NCBI RefSeq assembly: GCF_028372415.1
Contig: NC_092872.1
Coordinates: 10,856,001-10,920,000, forward strand
DNA: 64,000 bases
Direction: 5' to 3'
Origin: Notamacropus eugenii
Lineage: Eukaryota; Chordata; Mammalia; Diprotodontia; Macropodidae
The notes under the pieces were generated by a model. It saw nothing but the letters and a program-made list of their open reading frames with translations. It searched no databases and was not told the origin of the DNA. Positions 42,533 to 53,114 of this stretch are shown here, in pieces. The stretch's first letter is position 1; each line of letters starts with the position of its first letter. Position numbers and translations under genes: made by a program.

Positions 42533-42790
42533 GTTGCTGTTCAGTCATTTTGGTTACGTCTGACTCTTCATGACCCCATTTAGTATTTTGTTTTGGCAAA
42601 GATACTGCAGTGGTTTGCCTTGTCCTTCTCCAGCTCATTTTACAGATGAGGAAACTGAAGCAAACAGGTTTAAGTGACTTGCCAGGGTCACACAGCTAGT
42701 AACTATCTGAGGTCAGAATTGGACTCACTGAGATGAGTCTTCCTGACTTCAGACCCAGCACTCTATCCACTGTGCTACCTAGTTGACCCT
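42533..42790 (-). repeat. Mar-1 CORE-SINE (minus)
   Basis: 'gttgctgttcagtcattttg', 'gtttgccttgtccttctcca', 'aagtgacttgccagggtcac', 'tctatccactgtgctaccta'. Confidence 0.88.
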
Positions 42791-42799
42791 GAGAGCTTA

Positions 42800-43380
42800 T
42801 TTGCCCGGGACCAACTACTAGGAAACATTTTCATCCTATATCTAGGACCCAAAAGAACTCAGTACGTAAAATTTAACCCCTCTAAACATTCCTCTAGTTC
42901 CTACACAACCTGACACAGAAAGCTTCTCTGTGCTGGTTAGGTAGAGCTCTGTCTGGCTCTGATGGGAAGTTATACCCAGAACTGTGTCTGAAGGAAATGC
43001 TGCTAGGGAGTTCATACTTGGAGTTCTTCTCTTAAGGAACTCCACCCCAACAGTGCTTGGTGGCTAGGCCCCCTTTGCACCTAAACTGTGAATCTGTGTG
43101 GTCTTCTGGGCCACCATCCTGGTCCAGAGAAATTGAGTCTTGTTTTATGTTCCCAGGAGAACAGAATTCCCTTGAAGCTTATTTGTGTGAATCTGTGTGT
43201 GGCTAGAGGGAGTTGGAGGTGGGTCCTAGGATGATCGAGTTTCTTTGGCACCTTGGTGAGAGCTGGAAAGTCTGCAAACTTTTTCCTGAAGAATGTCATC
43301 CTGGGGATGCACCATTGACTAGCAGCAAGGGGCCCAACCAAGGAAGAGACAGGACTGTTGATTCACCCAAGTCTGAATGA
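42800..43380. other. Repeat-poor stretch
   Basis: No gene, structural RNA or confident repeat seen. Confidence 0.4.
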
Positions 43381-43384
43381 AATT

Positions 43385-43800
43385 AAGGCTGGCATTTAAA
43401 GTCCTACTATCTGTACCCATTATACCCTTCCAACCTCATCTTTCCTTATAATAGTCTACAATCTGTATGCCTCAGCCCCTCCAAAGTCACATTTAATTTC
43501 CCACCTGCATCATGGCTCCTGTTAGGCTATAATGGATTCCTCCCTCCCATCTCCACCTCTTCAAATCCTCTCTATACTATCAGGTCCAACTCAAATGTCC
43601 TTGCCTCCAGGAAGAGCAGTCAACTCTCCCTAATTTCCCCCAAATGGTTGTGACCTCTTCCTCTTCTGAGCATTCCACTTTCACTCACTGGCCCTCACTT
43701 TTCCCCCCTGGAGCTAAGAAGAACAAACCTCAATCTTCTTTAACAAATTCTTAGAAAGCAGGTAACACATTTTGCCTAAATGTTATTTTCTCTGCACTAA
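43385..43800 (+). repeat. L2 3' part (sense)
   Basis: 'ggctggcatttaaagtccta', 'caatctgtatgcctcagccc', 'ctcaaatgtccttgcctcca'. Confidence 0.7.
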
Positions 43801-44031
43801 ACACCTAATACACAACATGTATACAAGTAAATAAATACAAACCATGACTGAGATAATACAAAGTAATCAAAGCAATTTCAAGAGAGGATTAATAAGCAGG
43901 GGAGAGGAAAAGGCATGTGGGGGGGGAGGAGTTATAGAAAAACTTTAGTTGATACTTCCATGGCATGGTCTCTGGTCTCTTTCCCAACCATGGGTCTCAC
44001 CAGAGAAGAGGGCAGTGAAAGCACCACTCAG

Positions 44032-44260
44032 AGGATCATAGAACGTTAGAGTTGGAAAATTCCTTAGGAATCATCAAGTTCAGCTCTAACCCCACCCCCT
44101 CCTAATTTAGAGTTGAGGAACCTGAGGGTTTATAGTTGAGGAACACCTCAAAAGGGTGAAAGGACTTTCCTGTGATTATCTAGCTAAGTTGATAAAAGAG
44201 GCAAGATTCAAACACAGGACCTCTGACTCCAAATCCTGTGATCTTTCCACTACCCAAGCT
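44032..44260 (-). repeat. MIR3 (minus)
   Basis: 'aggatcatagaacgttagag', 'gagttgaggaacctgagggt', 'aagattcaaacacaggacct', 'ctctgactccaaatcctgtg'. Confidence 0.75.
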
Positions 44261-44264
44261 GCTT

Positions 44265-45450
44265 GGGAAAGCCACTTTCCAGTGAACTCTTCTTCTCCAT
44301 ACCTGCTTCTTCTTTAAAGAGTCCTACAACTAGGCCCTGGCATCACTTCTACAAAGCAGAAAGATCTCATTATGAACAAGGCCAATAGTCCAAAGATCGG
44401 CCAAAAACAACACCCTATTTCAGCTCAGCTCCTTCTCCATGTTGCTATGCTCAGAGCTAGAGAATAATAAATTGGATAGTGGAAAAGCAAGCCAGCCGGA
44501 GGAGGTGTAAATAATGACTTGATCTGGGTGAGGCACTAAGCCTCGGAGGGGGAAATGGGCGTGGGCTCAGTGCAGGCCCCCACCCAGCCAGCCACTGCTT
44601 CCCCCCAACCCCCTGCTCCCACACCCACCAGCCAGGCATCCCTAAGGAACTTTCCTCTAGCCTGATGAGGTCATGAGGCACCAGAGGTTCCCTGGGAAGA
44701 GAGGCCCAACAAGTATCTGCAGCACAGGGTGGCTGGCTTACAGCGTGGCTCCACTCTCCGAACTTATGGTCAATCACCTACTGCCTCTTCCCATCTGCTT
44801 TCCCAAGCGGCAAGAAGTCAACCATGGGTTTGTCCATGAGTGAGAATATGTGTGAGCATGAGTTTGGGCGTGTGACTGTGTGTATGCAAGCGTTTCTGCC
44901 CTGTGGTGCGTATACGTCCATATGTGCATCTCAGAATGTCTTCCAAAGCAAAATACAAGATGTGTACAAATGAGTCAGGGAGCATTCCTGAGTGCATTCC
45001 AAAGCCAAACACGAGAAACTTCTGGGATTCTCAGTTGCATTGGCTTACCCATATGTCTGCTGGCCTCCATTCCTGTGGATAAGAAGGAGACTGTCACTGT
45101 GAACCAAAGACTGAGACCTCTCAAGCAAAGCTGTTGGAACGAACACAGGGCAAATTTTTCAATAACCCCAGTGGCTTAAAGAGTGGATAGAGATACAGAT
45201 TTCCTCTTGTTTGCTTTGCTTTCATTCTTTGATTTTCCACATTTTTGTTATTGTTGTTTTTATTGTTTTGGGGCTTGTGTTCTACAGGCTAAAAGAATTT
45301 TGTTATGGTTGTTCGTTCTTTTTAAGTATCAATTCTTCAGCTTACATTCCCAATCAGGTCCCAACTGACTGTTCCATCCTGCTTACTCCAACTCCCCTCT
45401 CTCGTTCAGGCTGACCTGGACTAACCCACCACCACTACTACCACCCTCCC
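44265..45450. other. Repeat-poor stretch
   Basis: No interspersed repeat or coding domain recognised in about 1.2 kb. 44460-44800 has mixed GC content, with 'gaggtgtaaataatgacttg' (T-box-like AGGTGT) among other motifs. Possible non-coding element, unproven. Confidence 0.35.
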
Positions 45451-45454
45451 TAAA

Positions 45455-45660
45455 TAAACCTTCCAGGTTGCATTTACCTTGCTTCACCTCCATGTCTTTG
45501 CTTTTCCTGTTACCCCCACCTAGACTACCCTCTCTGCTCCACAGGCCTAGCCCTTCAAGGCTTAGCTCAAGCTTTGCCTCCTTAGAGAAGCTCTCTCTGA
45601 CTACTGGGGCTCATCTTACCTTTCTTTTCCTTAAACTCCGAAGCATATACCTGTTACAGT
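45455..45660 (+). repeat. L2 3' part (sense)
   Basis: 'cttcaaggcttagctcaagc', 'ctccttagagaagctctctc'. Confidence 0.65.
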
Positions 45661-45721
45661 CCAGTTTAGCCACTCCTGTGGACTGGAAGGGTGGGATGGA
45701 TGACTTGAGGTGGAAAGATAG

Positions 45722-45850
45722 TGGAGTGTAGAATAAAGAGCCCCCGATCTGGAGCCAGAGAACCTGGATTTAAATTCCAGTCCTGTTACTTACTGTCTAG
45801 ATAACCTTAGTCTCAGGTTCTATTCTCTAGACCTCAACTTTAGTGATGGA
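45722..45850 (+). repeat. MIR (sense)
   Basis: 'gatctggagccagagaacct', 'ttaaattccagtcctgttac', 'gataaccttagtctcaggtt'. Confidence 0.6.
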
Positions 45851-46060
45851 CTCATTCCCCAAAGAGCAGGTATCTACATGTCTCCCACTAGGGAGGTTTA
45901 GGGATGATTTTCTAATGTTACAGCTCATGAGCCCCCACCAACATGCTCCCCACTCATGATTAGCCAGCCAGACATAATTAGCTTTTAGAAAAGAGACTTT
46001 ACTAAGTGGTATAGAAAGAGCAATTGGTATAATACCAACTTCCCCCCACCAAAAAAATGT
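45850..46060 (-). mobile_element. Repeat family Y, copy 3 (minus)
   Basis: Reversed, it reads 'ctaaaagctaattatgtctg', 'gctaatcatgagtggggagc', 'atgttggtgggggctcatga', the same order as copies 1 and 2. Class uncertain, LTR suspected. Confidence 0.5.
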
Positions 46061-46061
46061 C

Positions 46062-46670
46062 TATGACAGTTTCAAAGTGAGCTCAAGTTTAGAGAACATC
46101 TACGGCAAAGGGGTAATTCACAGCACTTAGAAGTCCTCTCTTGGTTGCCAGAATTCCTTTCCTGATCTTCATAGAGTACTCCCAAAACTCTCTTTATGCA
46201 TGGTGAAAGCCTTTTGACTGGGCTTCTTATAGAGCCTTGAATCTGACTTTCCTCATCAAATGTCATCCTTCTTCAGCTCCCAGTGCAGACACTGCTCTGA
46301 GTCATTGTTCTGGGGATACTACTAAGATGACAATTTTTAAAAGCCTCAGTCCTTTGGTTCTCTGAAATTCACTGGGTCTTCCTCTACTCAAAGGTGGAAG
46401 GATGATACTGAGGCCAGGGCACAGATGCTCTACTCACCCCTACCAAGCAATTCCTCCTCAGGGGCTTGTCTAGCATCTTCCCCCACAAAGTGGTTGGTGG
46501 GTTTTTCATTGATCTGATATTTTATAGATTATAATTATGTGTGTGAATTATAATCCATAGGGCACAATCAATTTTCCTCAGTTACCCTGAATACATTCCC
46601 TATGCACTGCCATGTCCATTCATCCAATAACTTTTAAGGACATCAAAACTGATAACTCTTTCATATGTAT
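46062..46670. other. Unassigned
   Basis: Contains a T/A-rich patch near 46500-46560. No gene or confident repeat. It may include more of the family Y element. Confidence 0.35.
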
Positions 46671-46687
46671 TGTAAATCCCATGACTG

Positions 46688-47002
46688 GGGCAGCTAGGTG
46701 GTGCAGTGGATAGAGCACAAGTGCAGAAGTCAGGAAGACCTGAGTTCAAACCTCACCTCAGACACTTGACACTCACTAGCTGTGTGACCTTGGGCAAATC
46801 ACTTAACCCCAATTGCCTCATCCTGGGTCATCTCCAGTCATCCTGATGAATATCTGGTCACTGGATTCAGATGGCTCTGGAGGAAAAGTGAGGCTGGTGA
46901 CCTGCACAGCCCTCCCTCACTCAAAAACAAAATCAAGTGCAAGCCATGTCATTATTTTTCTGATGGCATGGTCTTCTTCAGCAACGAAGGACGAACACAC
47001 AC
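46688..47002 (+). mobile_element. RTE-tailed tRNA-headed SINE, complete, 14-bp perfect TSD
   Basis: aaatcccatgactg at 46674-46687 and 47003-47016 is a perfect target duplication. Inside are a tRNA-like head ('gggcagctaggtggtgcagt', B-box-like 'gagttcaaacctcacc'), a CORE-like part and the RTE tail ending 'acgaaggacgaacacacac'. The intact TSD and close match to the copy at 40829 make it one of the youngest insertions here. Pol III transcription from the head and mobilisation by an RTE LINE are inferred from family knowledge. Confidence 0.92.
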
Positions 47003-47104
47003 AAATCCCATGACTGATTTGATGTAATAGAGAAGTGTTCTGACTTGGTTAAGTTATCAGGGAACATATAGTGTGTTTGATTGTCACTTAACCTCTCTAG
47101 CCTT

Positions 47105-47362
47105 ATTTTCAATAGTAATAATAACTAACAATTACATAGAATCTATGACATACCAGGCACATGATGCTAAGTGTTTTACAAATATCTCATGTGATCCTCA
47201 CAGCAAACCTGGAAGGTAGGTGCTATTACAATTTCTGTTTTAGAGCTGAGAAAATTGAAGCAGACAAAGGTTAAGTGACTTGCCCAACGCTGTAAGTTTC
47301 TAAGGTGGAATTTGAACTTCAGTCTTTCTGACTCCAGGCACACCGTTCTATTCATTTTGCCA
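47105..47362 (-). repeat. MIR-type CORE-SINE (minus)
   Basis: 'gctaagtgttttacaaatat', 'gtgatcctcacagcaaacct', 'gttaagtgacttgcccaacg', 'tttctgactccaggcacac'. Confidence 0.75.
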
Positions 47363-47574
47363 GAAATGTTAGGTGACAATAGGTGGAAGGGGATGATGCT
47401 ATCTAAATGTTGATTTTTTTCCCCCTTTTCCCATCCCTCTTTACACATGGTAACCATTCAGCTGACATCTATTTATTAAATTCTTCTACTAGGACCATCA
47501 ACTCCCATCATAGGTGGCAATCTTTACATCAGTTGTCTCTGTTGGAGCTCTGGTACCCAAGATATAAAGAAAAC

Positions 47575-48670
47575 TAGTGCAAATCTATACGACTGAGAGC
47601 TATTTCCCAATGGATAGGTGGCCAAAAGAAATGAACAAGACAAGTTCAAAAGAAGAAGGGCAAACTATTAATATCCACATGAAAGATAGCACCACATCAT
47701 TAAAAATAAACACAAAACACAGCAACTTAAGGGTTTTATCTCACACCCAGGAAATAGTCCCAGACAACAAAAGATGGAAATGGTCAATGTTAGCTCTCAA
47801 GAATGGAATTCTAAAGACATAATATATAGAAAATATTTCAATAAGGGGAAACATGAAGAGCCATCTAAAGAGATTGATGTGGAAATATAAAAGGAATTCC
47901 CCAATTAACTTCAATTTCAGAGATATGTGAAAGCAAGACCCAGAAAGACAAACACACTGATCCATTGTTGTTAGAGCCATGAATTAGTTCAACTAGTCAG
48001 AAAGGAATGGAGAATCATTCAAAGAAAGTATCTAAAACACTCTCTGATTCAGGGATCTCATTATTAGGCATAAGGAGATCAAAGATAGAAAGTTTACATA
48101 TATTCCTATTTATACACATTTTATATATGTATATAATATGTATATATAATATGAATATATATGTAAAATAGCACTTCTGTGGTACAGAAGAAATGGAAAT
48201 GAAGCGTGTTTGTGCTGACTAAGGAATAGCCAAATAAATCGTGGCAGAGCAGTGGGATGGAGTATTACTGCGCCCAAAGAAATGCCAACTATGAAGAAGA
48301 CAAAGAAGTGTGAGAAGATTGTAAGAACTGATGCAGAGTGAAGGAAGAAGAACCAGAAAACAGCATAAATGGAGGAATGAAACAAACAAAAATACTGACT
48401 TTGGTCTAATTATATTGACTAAACCTGGCTCCAAATAAGAGATGAGAAAAGGCAGTTCGCCTTCCTTGGAGAGGTGGGGAGCAACAGGTATCATTTCATG
48501 TACACTCAGACTCAGTTGATTACCAATTACTTTTTCTGAACTGTTTTTTGCCTCCTTTTAATTTTTTTTTCATATGAGGGATTATTCACTGGATAGGGAA
48601 GAGGGAAGAGATATCTTCAGAAATGAAAATGACTTAAAAACAAAAAATCAAAGATGTTATTAATATTTTG
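47575..48670 (+). mobile_element. L1 3' part, interrupted by an L3 piece
   Basis: Sense L1 from the end of ORF2 into the 3' UTR. Before the break: 'gagctatttcccaatggata', 'ggccaaaagaaatgaacaag', 'ttttatctcacacccaggaa' (47595-47780). After it: 'actgatccattgttgttaga', 'gggatctcattattaggcat', 'gagcagtgggatggagtatt' and 'agaactgatgcagagtgaag' (47945-48330), then 3' UTR to about 48670. An AT-rich 'tatatatgtatataatatg' patch sits at 48115-48170. It is heavily mutated and non-coding. Confidence 0.75.
47785..47945 (+). repeat. L3/CR1 internal piece inside L1
   Basis: 'gctctcaagaatggaattct', 'atttcaataaggggaaacat', 'agagattgatgtggaaatat' align at roughly 70-75% with 49017-49180, upstream in the large L3 copy. 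It lacks the L3 3' end yet sits within an L1. Confidence 0.55.
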
Positions 48671-49909
48671 GAATTAAATGGCTTCAGTTTTTTGGCATAT
48701 CACATTCTTGAAAAGGCCTTATAAATTGAAATGGAATAAGTGAAAACACATTTCGCCCAGACATAATAGGCAGTTCTATATCCTGATCAAGGTCAGAAGT
48801 TGGGTGTTTTGTTTTGTTTTTTTATCATCTGTATTTTATAATGTCTATAGAAAACATGACCTCTTATCTAAGACTGTGTGATGGCTGAAGAGAAGAAGAC
48901 CAGATAAAGTCTGAGAGGCATTCTAGGTTTGGGGAGACAGGATATCCAAAGGCTAAGAGGAAGGATAGTTAGGATCTAATAGACCAAAAATACACAGGAG
49001 CTCAAGAAATGTGTGATGCTCTCAAAAATGGAATTCTGAAGCCACAATGTAGAGAAAAAAATTCAATGAGGAAAAAAAGAAGGAACTATCTGAAGAGAAT
49101 GATATGGGAATTCAAAGGGAACTCACCAACCAACATGGATTTCACAAAGATGTTTGGAAGGAAAGGCTTATAATGGGTGATAAATACATAACTGTGGTAT
49201 CATCCTGTGAACACTAGGGTCAGGACTGATGAAACTTAGAATGAGCTGAGGGGAGAAAAGAGAGCAAAAAAGGTGAGATTTTGTTTTGTTTTTAATTTTA
49301 AAACTATTTTGGGAAGAAAAAGATTAAAGAAAAAGTTGCTTGAGAAGACTAGAATAATACTAAGTGATGGTTGCTCGATTCTTACCTTGCACCTGCTTTC
49401 TCTGCCATAGAGAACAATCTTTCTACTGGAAACATTAAAATAGAAATGCTTAATATGGAATTGAGATGCAAGAGCATTTAGTTAGTAAGAGCACCTGGTT
49501 GCCTTCCATAAGTTCACTTGACCCAGGTGAACTTAATAAATTTGCAGGCCCTAAAAGAACAGGTGAATGTAATTAGTGAGCCACTGAGAACTGTCTTGGA
49601 AACACTGCGGAAAATGGGAAAGGCACAGTAGGATTGGAGAAAGGAAAATGTTGTCCCAATTGTTTGAAAAGGGCAAGGAGAAAGTCAAAACCCTATGGGC
49701 TAAGGAGTTAAACTTTCAATTCCTGGGGAAATTCTGAAGAGTAGCATTTGTTAAAGGGATGGTGAGTGAACCACAAAAAGCAGAGCAACTTCAATCAGGA
49801 AGGTTTGTGCCAGGCTTACCCACCTTATTTCCCTTTTTGATGAGGTCACTAAACTGATAAATCCAAAGAACATTGTTAGAAGTGAGCCCATCTAACAAGC
49901 CCCCAACAG

Positions 49910-50260
49910 TGAGAAACATGTTCACCTTAAATAAAGAACAATACCTGTTGTGAAATCAGGAAAGCTTTTATTAATCTTTACATCCATTCCCCATGAATGG
50001 ATGGGTAGCCTCCCCAGTACGGTGACAGGATGACTACAACACATGCAGAAAGATGCGGTTTCTTATACTGTTTTCTTAACTTTGGATCTCCTGTGATACT
50101 GTCCCCTGGCCATATGATTCCACGTTCTCCTCTCTGATAGGCCTTTCCTCACACAGCTTCTTGGGCCTTCGCATTAGTTTCTGACCTCTGACCTGTCCAT
50201 GCTAGGTCACAACCCTTATCGCCTACGAATGTGGACAGTAGATCTTTCTTACTTCCCACA
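49910..50260 (-). mobile_element. LTR (family Z) inside L3 (minus)
   Basis: The minus strand starts TGTGGGAAGTAAG at 50260 and carries AATAAAAGCTT near 49965. It continues to a CA around 49910, followed by 'tgggggcttgttagatgg', which resembles a proline-tRNA primer-binding site (49888-49905). L3 sequence is recognisable on both sides. The gamma-like primer site would suggest an ERV1-class LTR with a scrap of leader. An alternative end at 49946 (...cacaaca) cannot be excluded. No clear TSD. Confidence 0.5.
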
Positions 50261-50924
50261 AACACAAGATTTCAGCAAAGCCTCTCATGCTTTTCTTATG
50301 GGCAAGATGGAGAGATATAAGCTGGATATATCAATGGATTTACAATTCAATGGATTTAAGCCTGATTAAATGGCTGAACTCAGAGTAGTCACTAATGGCA
50401 AGATGGCGCCTTAGAAGAAGGTGTCCAGTGGCATCTCCCAAGGATTTATGCTCCAGTTCATGCTGCTCAACATTTTTATGTGACTTGGAGAAAGCCATTG
50501 ATGGTATCCTTATCAGATTTGAGAATGACTGACAAAGCTGAGAGGGATGGATTAAAGAACCAGAATTCAAAAAGATCTTCTCACATCTGCGGAACTTTAT
50601 AAAATAAAATTTTATAGTGATAATGTAATGTCTTACAATTGGGTTTTTATAAACATCCAGGAGGGCAACCAGAATGGGAAAGAGTCTTGACTTTAGACTG
50701 TATGACGTTTGGCTGAAAGAGATGTTCTGCCTGGGAGAGGTAAGAGGGCTGGGAAGCAGGGGAGACAGAAAGACTGTCTTTAGGTATTTGAAAGGTGGTG
50801 AACTGGAAGAGGGATTCAGTGTGTTCTATTTTTTCCAGAGGTAAGAAGTTGGAGAACGTGTAGAGTTAACAAAGAAGCCAATTTTAGCATGATGTATGGA
50901 AAAAAAAACTCAGCAATTTGTTGT

Positions 50925-51168
50925 TGTTGTCACTTTTCAGTCATGTCCGACTCTTTGTGATCCCATTTGGATTTTTCTTGGCACAGATACTGGAGTGATT
51001 TGCCATTTCCTTCTCTAGCTCATTTTACAGATAAGAAAACTGAAGCAAATGAGTGAAATGACTTGCATAGGGTTACACAGCTAGTAAGTGTCTGAGGCTA
51101 GATTTGAACTCAGGCCTTCCTAACTCCAGGCCTGGCACTCAATTCGCTACACCACCGAGCTTTCCTTC
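50925..51168 (-). repeat. Mar-1 CORE-SINE inside L3 (minus)
   Basis: 'tttcagtcatgtccgactct', 'cacagatactggagtgattt', 'ataagaaaactgaagcaaat', 'cactcaattcgctacaccac'. L3 reads continuously on either side, with caatt at both junctions. Confidence 0.88.
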
Positions 51169-51307
51169 ACAACAATTAGAGCTATACAAAAGTGGAATGA
51201 ACATTCTTGGGTTTCCCCTCAGTGGAGGTCTTCAAGCAGAAGCTGAATGAACCTTGTGAGGAGGGAACATTGTTGTGGTGAGTCCTTTCAGGTACAGCCT
51301 GAACTAG

Positions 51308-51834
51308 TAGAAAGGCAACCACATTGGCAAACCTAGAATGGCTACTAGCACAGGTTCTAAGATCCGACTTTACTAAAAAGATAGCTGTTTAAGGGGTCAA
51401 TAATCTTTTTAAACTATATTCAATAATTCAGGAGAAAAGTAGGCACCCTGAACTTCAGAGAAAATACAAACAGAGAGGTAAAGACAGGGCTCTGACTGCC
51501 TGAATCAAAGCAATATTACTATACCCTTTACATACATCCCCGGATTGAGAGAGCCTTTACATCTGAGCAGGCGGGGTTCTGAACATACAGTTACTCAGAG
51601 TCTCAACCAGGGAATCACAAAGTCCTTCTTATACACAAAACCAACTCAGAGTATATATACACTTCTATACCCAGAAGGCATCACAGTCCTCATGACTCAG
51701 TGCCTAATTAGAAATTAGCAAAAGGTATGAAAGCCTTCCTACAAGCAAGGCTCCCCTAAGCATGCTTCTCTTAATGGACTTTACCTGGGGCTTGTTAATG
51801 GGTGGGGAAGATCTTAAATCCCATTAATATTACA
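51308..51834 (-). mobile_element. Solo LTR, family X, copy B (5-bp TSD) in the L3 3' end
   Basis: A 527-bp block flanked by actag at 51303-51307 and 51835-51839. On the minus strand it starts TGTAATATTAATGGG and aligns along its length with 6563-7106. The L3 end '...cctgaactag' before it continues '...actagatgctctcaaagtct' after it, so the empty site is readable. No internal retroviral region. ERVL-like by TSD length. It is younger than the L3 copy. Confidence 0.78.
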
Positions 51835-51839
51835 ACTAG

Positions 51840-51880
51840 ATGCTCTCAAAGTCTGGGATGTTATTCTTTCCCTACCTCCA
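51840..51880 (+). repeat. L3/CR1 3' end, resumed
   Basis: 'atgctctcaaagtctgggat' corresponds to the last part of L3 (atgacctctgaggtccc...). Confidence 0.55.
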
Positions 51881-51944
51881 GCACAACTCTACGTAAATAA
51901 GAGACAATGTTTATTATGTCCTTTGCTTATATAGGAGAGACATC

Positions 51945-52040
51945 CCAACACAATGGATAAGGAATCCTTGGAATCAAGAAGACCAGGATTTAAGTCCTGA
52001 CTCTGATGCCTACTAGGTCTGCAAAACTCAGTGTCCCCTG
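51945..52040 (+). repeat. MIR-type fragment (sense)
   Basis: 'caatggataaggaatccttg', 'gaccaggatttaagtcctga', 'ctctgatgcctactagg'. Confidence 0.6.
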
Positions 52041-52054
52041 ACAATGGTCTAAAT

Positions 52055-52220
52055 CAGGGGTTCTTAACTGGGGGTCCATAAACTTGTTTTTTAAATATTT
52101 TGATAACTCTGTTTCAGTATCATTGGTTTGCTTTGTAATCCTAAGTATTTTATTTTATGCATTTAAAAACATGATTTGGAGAGAAGGGGTCCATGATGCC
52201 AAAATGGTTAAGACCCCCAG
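52055..52220. mobile_element. hAT-type MITE with 8-bp TSD
   Basis: Inverted ends: left 'caggggttcttaactggggg', right '...atggttaagacccccag'. Flanks gtctaaat (52047-52054) and gtctaaga (52221-52228) match at 6 of 8. It is 166 bp with no coding capacity. The sequence recalls a widespread hAT-Charlie family. Confidence 0.8.
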
Positions 52221-52286
52221 GTCTAAGATTTTAAGTTATAAATGACTTGTCAATCTACAACTGTAGAGGCACACAAGGAATTCTTT

Positions 52287-52742
52287 TTAATTTAATTAAT
52301 TCATTTTCAGTTTTCAACCATCACTTCCATAAGTTTTAAATTCCCACCCCCCCAGATGGCATGCAATCTTATGGGTTCTACACATACATTCTTATTAACC
52401 ACATTTTCGTATTAGTCATGTTGCATAGAAGAATTAAAATGAATGGGAGAAACCATGAGAAAAATCAAACCAAAACAAAACATAACACAAGATAAAATAT
52501 TCTGCTTCATTCTGCATTATAATTCCATAGTTCTTTCTCTGGATGTGGAAGGCATTTTACCTCAAGAGTCCTTTGGGAATGTTTTAGGTCCTAGCATTGC
52601 TGGGAAAGGCTGGGACTACCAGAAACAGTCCTCACACACTGGCTGATATTGTGCCCAATATTCTCCTGGTTCTGCTGGTTTCACTCAGCATCAGTTCCTA
52701 TAAGTCTTTCCAGGTTTTTCTGAAGTCTGCCTGTTCATCAAT
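52287..52742 (-). mobile_element. Short L1 3' fragment with 14-bp TSD (minus), sister of 7127-7620
   Basis: acaaggaattcttt (52273-52286) and acaaagaattcttt (52743-52756) form a 14-bp duplication with one mismatch. The interior aligns with 7127-7620 throughout, for example 'agtcatgttgcatagaagaa' and 'tcactcagcatcag'. Confidence 0.8.
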
Positions 52743-53007
52743 ACAAAGAATTCTTTATACCTATAAAGTCACAGGTCTATATTTATCATGATCATTCATA
52801 ATAACAGCCATCAAAATGAAATAGAAGCACAAAATGCAGCACACCATTCCCCAAACCAACTTGGCCCCAGGTCATCGATAAGTTTGAAATACATTTGCGG
52901 CGCAAAAATGAAATGCTCCAGTAGAATCTGGAATCAAGGCCACTGGAGGGCAGGTGCAGCGGTGGCCAAGAAGCATTTAGAAGCTCAAAGAACGAGTGTT
53001 CGCCTCA

Positions 53008-53110
53008 CCAGAATGTTAGCTCTTTGAGGGCAGAGTCGGATGCATTCTTCAGTTTTGTGAGCCCAACATCAAGGCCCTACAGACAAGAGACGCTTAAGAA
53101 ATGATTCTTA
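53008..53110 (+). repeat. L2 3' end
   Basis: 'agaatgttagctctttgagg', 'gcagagtcggatgcattctt', 'agacgcttaagaaatgattc'. Confidence 0.65.
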
Positions 53111-53114
53111 GTCT

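Larger units (their letters stand above)
48990..51307 (+). mobile_element. Long L3/CR1 LINE copy with nested insertions
   Basis: Sense L3 ORF2 to near its 3' end. Landmarks: 'gctctcaaaaatggaattct' (49018), 'caggcttacccaccttattt' and 'gatgaggtcactaaactgat' (about 49813-49860), 'agatttcagcaaagcctctc' (50267), 'ggagggcaaccagaatggga' (50660), 'gtctttaggtatttgaaagg' (50777), 'aattagagctatacaaaagt' (51174), 'gaggtcttcaagcagaagct' (51226). It is broken by an LTR at 49910-50260 and a Mar-1 at 50925-51168. A second LTR at 51308-51834 cuts the 3' end, which resumes at 51840. No intact frame remains. Confidence 0.8.
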
